DNA of 64,000 nt. It comes from Erinaceus europaeus. Its lineage: Eukaryota > Chordata > Mammalia > Eulipotyphla > Erinaceidae. The notes under the pieces are model-generated. The model was not told where the DNA came from. It did not search any database and worked only from the letters and a program-made list of their open reading frames with translations. Numbering within the stretch: the stretch's first letter is position 1; each line of letters begins with the position of its first letter. Location of the stretch: NCBI RefSeq assembly GCF_950295315.1, contig NC_080162.1, forward strand, positions 69,190,962 through 69,254,961. The letters run 5' to 3'. This document shows, piece after piece, positions 58,828-64,000 of this stretch. The position numbers and the translations under genes were made by a program.

Positions 58828-59092
58828 ACCTTCCAGCTTATTATTGGGGCTGGGTGCTGGCACTATGAATTCACTGCCCCGGCAGCCATTTTTTCCATTT
58901 TATTGGATAGGACAGAGATAAATTGAGAGGGGTAGGGAAGACAGAAAGGGAGAAAGATAAACACCTGCTGACCTGCTACGCCACTTGTGAAGCCATTCCC
59001 GCTGCAGGTCTGGAGCCTGAGGCTCAAACCCAGATCCTTGCGTGGGTCCTTGCACTATATATGCTTAACCTGGTGTACCATCACCTGACCAC
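58828..59092 (-). mobile_element. SINE Er-A long subtype, diverged
   Basis: TTCCAGCTTATTATTGGGGC, GAATTCACTGCCCCGGCAGC, ATTGGATAGGACAGAGATAA, GGCTCAAACCCAGATCC, ATGCTTAACCTGGTGTACC. Confidence 0.83.
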
Positions 59093-59108
59093 CAAAAGTT
59101 TTTTTTTT

Positions 59109-59235
59109 TTTAATTATTTTTTTTCTCTCTGCTTTTTAACCTGAGCACTGATCAGCTCTGGCTTATGGTGGTGTCCGGGACACTGGAGCCTCAGGCATGA
59201 GAGTCTCTTTGCATAACCATTATGCCATCTACCCC
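59109..59235 (-). mobile_element. SINE Er-C
   Basis: CTGAGCACTGATCAGCTCTG, GGAGCCTCAGGCATGAGAG, CATTATGCCATCTACCC; the B-box region is partly deleted. Confidence 0.83.
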
Positions 59236-59671
59236 CTTAATTCCAGAAATCTTTACCTTCCCTGCATGGGTCCAAGTTTTTCTGTTCTTATTACTTCTCA
59301 ATCAGCTTATACTGATGGCTTCTATACCTTTTAGAAGTTTCTGGTTCACTGATAGCACCTTTCAAATGCTTAGTTTTTTCTGCCATTTTAAGAGGATTTA
59401 GAGAAGAAGCATGGATTAGGTCCATCAACTTGAACTATGAACATTACATAAATAATAGCTTGACTATTATTGATGGAAAGTAATGATTAATGGAAAGTAA
59501 AGGTCTATTATAAACATTTAAAGGAAGGAAACTAAAAGAAATTCATCACTGAAGTATGACTAATATCAAAGGAATGAAACCAACGTCAAGCTGTTGAGAA
59601 ATGTACAATATCACACTTTAGCAGATAATGGTATATAATCAGATTTTTTTTTAGTTCTTTACGAAATTTGG
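59236..59671. other. Low-copy sequence, no feature recognised
   Basis: About 435 A+T-rich bases with no supported feature. Confidence 0.45.
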
Positions 59672-59838
59672 GATAGGGAAGGGAGACAGCAATAGTGGTT
59701 ATGCAAACAGCTTTCATGCTTGATGTTCTGAGCACCCAGGTTCAATCTCTAGTACCACCATAAGCCAGAGCTGATCAGTGCTTTGGTCTCTGTGTGTATC
59801 TTTGTCTGTGTATCTCATTAAAAAATAAATAAAACTTT
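59672..59838 (+). mobile_element. SINE Er-C, older
   Basis: GGAGACAGCAATAGTGGTTA, CCCAGGTTCAATCTCTAG, CATAAGCCAGAGCTGATC, AATAAATAAAACTTT tail. Confidence 0.8.
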
Positions 59839-59968
59839 ATTTATGCAAAAGATAGGAGGAGAGAGAAAGAACCAGACATTGCTCTGGCACACGTGCTGCC
59901 GGGGATCGAACTCGGGACCTCATGCTTTAGAGTCCAAAGCTTTACCACTGCGCCACCTCCCAGACCAC
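59839..59968 (-). mobile_element. SINE Er-D, well preserved head
   Basis: AAAAGATAGGAGGAGAGAG, GGCACACGTGCTGCCGGGG, ATCGAACTCGGGACCTC, CTGCGCCACCTCCCAGACC. Confidence 0.9.
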
Positions 59969-59989
59969 AATAAATAAAACTTTTTTAAA

Positions 59990-60042
59990 AAGTTATGCTA
60001 CATATACATAATGGAATACTACTCAACTGTAATGATGAAATC
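59990..60042 (+). pseudogene. Old L1 ORF2 scrap
   Basis: TATACATAATGGAATACTAC followed by TCAACTGTAATGATGAAATC is the L1 ORF2 C-terminal motif (HNGILLN/YTMEYYS region). Confidence 0.65.
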
Positions 60043-60150
60043 TTAAAAAAAAAAATAGGGCTAGCAATCGGGAGTTGATTTAAATGGTAGAGCATAGAAC
60101 TTTGATCTGTGTGGGACTGAAACAAGTACCACCAAGAAAACATCACAGTG

Positions 60151-60302
60151 ACCTGGGAGGTGGCACAGTGGTAAAGCACTGGACCCTCAAATATGAAGTC
60201 TCAAGTTTGATCCCTGGCATTTCATGTGTCTGAATGATATTTTGGTTCTTCCTCTCTCCTTCTCTATCTCATTAGTAAGTAAATAAAACTATTAAAAAAT
60301 AA
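60151..60302 (+). mobile_element. SINE Er-D
   Basis: ACCTGGGAGGTGGCACAGTG head, CAAGTTTGATCCCTGGC, GTGTCTGAATGATATTTTGG, AGTAAATAAAACTATT tail. A diverged Er-F-like head (AATGGTAGAGCATAGAAC) lies just before it at 60060-60135. Confidence 0.85.
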
Positions 60303-60567
60303 TCATTGCACCTTGTGCCCAGCACAGAACAAGCACTTAATTATTAACTGAATGGATGATGTTGTCAGAAATGCCCTGGGATCTAATCTAATCTAAGTTC
60401 AAATGTCAAAGTATGGTCATGAACAATCTGATTAAGAGTAACTAGAAGCACACTCAAGTCAAGTTAGACCCAACCCAACTAATTTGTGACTCAGTTACAT
60501 CTTATTCTAATGTCCTTCAACATTCCCTAAGGTAGTTTCTTCTAGATCTATTTATTTACTTTTTCAA

Positions 60568-60856
60568 AAAAATATTTATTTTCCCTTTTGTTGCCCTTGT
60601 TGTTTTTTTAAATTATTGTTGTAGTTATTATTTTTGTTGTTGATGCCGTCATTGTTAGATAGGACAGAGAGAAATGGAGAGAGGAAGGGAAGACAGAGAA
60701 GGGGAAAGATAGACACCTACAGATCTGCTTCACCGCCTCTGAAGTGACCCCCACCCCTGCAGTTGGGGAACCAGGGGCTCAAACCCGGATCCGTACGCCC
60801 GTTCCTTGCTCTTCGTGACGTGTGAGCTTAACCCGCTGCGCTACCGCCTGACTCCT
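60568..60856 (-). mobile_element. SINE Er-A
   Basis: TTTATTTTCCCTTTTGTTGC, GATGCCGTCATTGTTAGATA, GGGGCTCAAACCCGGATCC, CTGCGCTACCGCCTGACTCC. Confidence 0.92.
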
Positions 60857-60979
60857 TATTCATTTACTTTTATAAGAGCACAGCACTGTTCAGCCAAGTT
60901 ATCTCTATGCTCTACTACTAAGCTACCTCTGCGGTTCTCTCTTTACTCATTTTGCTGTGTCATTTATTGCTATTTATTT

Positions 60980-61057
60980 ATCTTTACCAGAACACTGCTC
61001 AGCTCTGGCATATGGTAGTGTGGGGACTTGAATCATTATGCTATTATCTCCTCTCGC
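60980..61057 (-). mobile_element. SINE Er-C fragment
   Basis: TTTACCAGAACACTGCTCAGC, GTGTGGGGACTTGAATC, CATTATGCTATTATCTCC; central deletion. Confidence 0.78.
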
Positions 61058-61559
61058 TTGATTTAAATGAAATTTAAATGTAAGTTAATATCAGAGGCTA
61101 ACCTTGGTTCTGGAAAAGTTTCGGTTAGGTAAGTATGACCTATTACTGAATTTTCCTAAACTACTGAATGAGAAAAATTTTCATTGTGTAGGGTGACTTT
61201 TTTCCCCAGAAAATAAATGACTACATCTTTTGCAGAGATGCGCTTCTTCTAACTTTGACATAACGATCTTGGCCAAAGACAGATTTGATTAGATTGGCCA
61301 TCTCTGGGGTGATCCCTGGAATGAGAGTTCAATTCTGACAGTGCCAGGTGGCCAGTAAATCCTCCTCTGCATAGCAAAATTATCTGAACCATTTCAGGTT
61401 ACCCAATCCTCCTTTTCAACTTTTAAAAGATTTGCCTTGCTCGCAGTTTTGTAAGGAAAGAACGCATCCAAAAATACATCTAGCCTGCTTATTTCGCTAA
61501 CCTTCTAAGGGAAAAGAAATGGCAATTCTGTAGCACCAGAACTGTAACACACCAGTCTC
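61058..61559. other. Low-copy sequence upstream of the CpG island
   Basis: About 500 bases free of young repeats, as is usual near an active promoter. No individual site can be assigned. Confidence 0.45.
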
Positions 61560-61739
61560 CGCATTCGGTGGTCCTAAGGCGGCTTTGGAGAACTCATGGA
61601 CAAGTCTGAGAACGCAGAAGAGCTCCTATCTGCGCCGCCCCGGGGATGGCCGCAGCACAGCCGACCGCGGGGATTCCCGGGATGCTCCGCTGCGGGAGGC
61701 TGCGGGTGCGGGTTCTCTCCTGGAACGTGTGGGCCCGCC

Positions 61740-61830
61740 CCCCTATGCGCAGCCGCCAATTGGCCAGGAAGGTGCCGGGCGTGACGTCAGGCCACGCCCC
61801 CATCCTTCAGGTCCCGCCCCGCGGGATGGC
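61740..61830 (+). promoter_or_regulatory. Core promoter candidate: CCAAT, CRE, GC boxes
   Basis: CCAAT at 61756-61760 (also ATTGG on the other strand), a perfect CRE palindrome TGACGTCA at 61782-61789, GC-box-like CCACGCCCCC at 61792-61801, and CCCGCCCC at 61813-61820. The spacing would suit a start site about 61830-61870. An E-box CACGTG lies downstream at 62051-62056. This looks like a TATA-less, CREB/ATF and Sp1-type promoter. Direction is inferred from the downstream + strand splice donors. Confidence 0.65.
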
Positions 61831-62170
61831 CTGGCGGTTTGGTCTGGAGCAGCTAAAACCGGTTTCAGCGGCGCCGCTTCCTGCCTCTGACTGCGGCGGG
61901 CCGCCTGGGGGAGCGCTGGCGAGGTGTGGACGGCGGGCGTCCGGCTCCACGGCCCGTGGCCCTAGCTCTCGGGCGCGGCGCGGAGCCGGCAGGTGAGGCC
62001 GGCTGTCCGGGGCGGGCCCGACGCTGGGTGCCCGGGCCGCGGCGGCCGCTCACGTGGCGACTGAGCTGTCAGGGCGTCTGGGACGCGGCGGCGCGCAGGA
62101 CCAGCCGGGGTTCCCCCCAGCCCAACCGGGCGCTGCTCGCCGGGCTACCGCGGCCTGGACGTTCATTCCG
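61826..62170 (+). other. Candidate first exon with alternative splice donors
   Basis: Donor-like CAG-GTGAGG has its GT at 61993, and the strong CCG-GTGAGT has its GT at 62171. Weaker matches CAG-GTAGGC (62479) and CAG-GTGCGG follow. An ATG at 61826 has G at -3 and +4. Its frame (start MAWRFGLEQLKP) is open for 55 codons to the first donor and would leave a split codon, but I do not recognise the peptide, and the ATG may lie upstream of the real start site. No acceptor or second exon is visible before 64000. Gene identity is unknown. Confidence 0.4.
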
Positions 62171-62700
62171 GTGAGTGGGGTGGCTAGTGTGTATTTATTC
62201 AACTTGGATGATTAGCAATCGCGACTCCGCCGGGGCTGCTCAGGCTTCCCTCTGGGAGAAGAAAACAAACAACAAAACAAACAAACAAAATAAAAACCCC
62301 CAGCATATCCGAGACCCCAGCGCGCCGAGCAGCCGTGCGCCCCTCGCCGGGTCGGCGCCTGGTCCCCGGCAGCCGGGTGTTTTGACAACTGCTCATCTCC
62401 CGGCGTTGCCTGACCGCATCGTCCGGCCAGGGCATAGCTGGTCTGAATTCAGTGGCTCCAAGAAAGGCTCGGGCAGGTAGGCGCGGGTATCCGCGGTGCA
62501 CTTGGCAGACCGTGCGGCGGCCCTGGCTCACTGCGGGCGCGGAGAGAGAAGCCGCGATCGGCTCGGCGCTCGACCGCGCGCCCCGCGCCGCCCCGCGCCG
62601 CCCCTCGCCGCCCCACGGGTCGGGTGGGAAAGCGAGGCAGGTGCGGATCCGTGCGGACTGAGCGCGTAGGGAAATGTCACCTTGAGGGCAGCTGTGGAGT

Positions 62701-63012
62701 GTGATCGAGCCTCAGCTTAAAGGGACTGATGGAGCCCATCCCAGCACGGGCGCTTGGACCCTGTGATTTTTTTTTTTTTTTTCATCTTCTTCCCTATTTC
62801 TGCGCTGTTGCTTTTACCCCACACCGCGCTACTTCTTGTTTCTCCTTGTTGCTACAGTCGTGACATTTGCACTTTAAGAAGTAAATCAATAACAACCTAT
62901 GGGTTTTCTCTCCCACTCCGAAGTTTCTGGATACAGGCGATAGCAAATAAAACAGTCCGTGGTAAAGGCATATGGTCCAACACGAGCCAGTTCCTTTTTT
63001 CTCTTTCTTTTC
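62701..63012. other. Intronic or flanking low-copy sequence
   Basis: About 310 bases after the CpG island with a T run at 62767-62782; no supported feature. Confidence 0.45.
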
Positions 63013-63142
63013 CTTTCCACCAGAGCACTGCTCAGCTCTGCATTGCGGGGGTGGGGGAGTGGGGGTGGGCTTGAACCTGGGGCTTTGGGAGCCTCCAGCC
63101 TGAAAGTCTTTTGCATTACCATTGTGCTAACTCCCCTGCCCC
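63013..63142 (-). mobile_element. SINE Er-C
   Basis: CCACCAGAGCACTGCTCAGC, GCTTGAACCTGGGGCTTTGG, TTGCATTACCATTGTGC, TAACTCCCCTGCCCCC. Confidence 0.9.
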
Positions 63143-63501
63143 CACTTCCTACTTTAAGAAGTAGAGAAACCCAGTAATCTATATAGAAATAAAATTACAG
63201 AATCAGATTTTAATGACCACAAAAGAAACCTCACAGTGTAGAATGAGGAAAATTTGATGTGTATTAAAAAGAAGGCTAGTGACTGTCTATGTATCACATC
63301 CAGGAAAAATATACAATATCAAGCTAAAGTGAAGTGGAAAATGTTTGAGGGGTTTCCACTGCATTGTTTAAAAAGCTGGCCAAAGAATTGGCGTGTCTTA
63401 ATGAAGTCTTCAGAAGTACTTGGTTAACAATCCATTCTAGTCTTTGTACACCTGATTAAAAAATTGGCTTAACATTTACTGGGGTTACAGTTGTGGAATC
63501 A
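63143..63501. other. Low-copy sequence, no feature recognised
   Basis: About 360 A+T-rich bases with no supported feature; presumably within the first intron if the CpG-island gene reads rightward. Confidence 0.45.
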
Positions 63502-63668
63502 ACGACTGGAGAAATGGCCTAGCTGGTAGAGCGTTGAGCTCATATACCTGAGGTTTCCAGTTCAGTCCCCATCACTGTGTACCGGAGTGTACTCTGGCTC
63601 TCTTCTCTCATCTCTGTCTCATGTGAATCTCTCAAATGTAAGCAATAAAATAAATCCTTAAAAAATTG
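63502..63668 (+). mobile_element. SINE Er-F, best preserved copy
   Basis: GAGAAATGGCCTAGCTGGTA and GAGCGTTGAGCTCATATACC give a clear tRNA A-box/anticodon-arm-like layout. GGTTTCCAGTTCAGTCCCC is the B-box region. Then TGTACCGGAGTGTACTCTGG, a CT-rich part and AATAAAATAAATCCTT. Confidence 0.75.
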
Positions 63669-64000
63669 TTTTTTTAAAAGAATAGTAGGATCATAATAAT
63701 TTTCCACTAAGATGAATAGAAATTAAGAGAAATATAGGTGTGTTTCATCTATATTTCTTATAGTGAGGTAGAAATCAAAGTTATTGGGAACAAGAGGTAG
63801 TTTTCCCCCTGGGGGTGAGGGAAGGATGGAAGTAGATTGTTTTTGAACAGGAAAACATTCCAGCTTAAAAAAATAGTGATTTCAGTTTAACTCTGAACTA
63901 GATGTTCATGTGCCCTGGCTTGTTTAAATTTTTTGTCCCCAAGTAAGTAAACCAGTAAGGTCATGTGATGGGGTAGTTTATTTGATAAAAAGGAAACAGC
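63669..64000. other. Low-copy sequence to the window end
   Basis: About 330 A+T-rich bases, no supported feature. Confidence 0.45.

Larger units (their letters stand above)
61560..62700. promoter_or_regulatory. CpG island
   Basis: GC content rises abruptly and CpG dinucleotides are frequent for about 1.1 kb, against a CpG-poor, repeat-rich background. It contains no SINE, L1 or R sequence. CpG islands of this size normally mark an active promoter of a widely expressed gene. Several frames of 60-110 codons cross it on both strands; none resembles a protein I can name, and long frames are expected by chance at this GC content. Confidence 0.92.

Noticed and set aside
61594..62531. Several 60-116-codon frames in the CpG island as protein-coding genes
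   Set aside because: High GC content removes stop codons by chance on both strands; no frame shows recognisable motifs or a consistent exon structure.
63502..63580. Functional tRNA gene
   Set aside because: The head resembles a tRNA, but it lacks a complete cloverleaf and is followed by the body and tail of a SINE.

Overview
This window is mammalian nuclear DNA. It is almost certainly from a hedgehog (Erinaceidae, most likely Erinaceus). The basis is my recollection of the hedgehog tRNA-derived SINE, present here in dozens of copies: a tRNA-like head with B box GGTTCGAGCCC, a pyrimidine-rich middle ending TCTCTGTCCTATCCAACAA, and a CAA-rich tail. I could not run a database search, so the species call is an inference. 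There is no bacterial-type gene organisation. Nearly all short open frames are chance frames, or frames inside repeats.

Most of the window is layered retrotransposon sequence. I recognise six tRNA-like SINE families, labelled here Er-A to Er-F (my labels). L1 is present as 3' ends of several ages. A further repeat family, 'R', ends in a TAAA-rich tail and behaves like an L1-mobilised 3' UTR. There are three solo LTRs, one long (1.27 kb) and two short, plus a fossil MER5A-type hAT element. Many insertions keep perfect target-site duplications (TSDs), so the order of insertion can often be read.

Layout. 1-5 kb: R, SINEs and a long purine/pyrimidine inverted tract. 5.0-5.3 kb: short solo LTR. 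5.3-17 kb: SINEs and low-copy DNA. 17-21 kb: an old L1 broken up by a younger L1 and many SINEs. 23.2-23.8 kb: a TMA7 processed pseudogene. 24-31 kb: SINEs and R copies, one split by the 1.27-kb solo LTR. 32.4-32.9 kb and 43.9-44.2 kb: two insertions of a non-L1, APE-type non-LTR retrotransposon. 33.3-46.1 kb: a cluster of R and L1 copies, and a U6 snRNA fragment near 38.8 kb. 46-61 kb: SINEs, L1 ends, a solo LTR inside a SINE, and a SINE-poor 2-kb stretch. 61.56-62.7 kb: a CpG island with CCAAT, CRE and GC-box motifs and splice donors on the + strand. This is the only convincing host-gene signal: a promoter and first exon of a gene that continues to the right and that I cannot name.

The most unusual content is the non-L1 retrotransposon pair. 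One copy is a 5'-truncated insertion (485 bp, 12-bp TSD) whose 158 codons are all open and encode the C-terminal zinc-knuckle-like region of an APE-type LINE. The other (315 bp, 8-bp TSD) joins the element's 5' end, with a start codon and the first strand of the endonuclease domain, directly to its 3' end; it is a SINE-like internal-deletion derivative. Over about 116 shared bases the copies differ at about two positions. That points to recent activity of a LINE lineage that is neither L1 nor BovB as I remember it.
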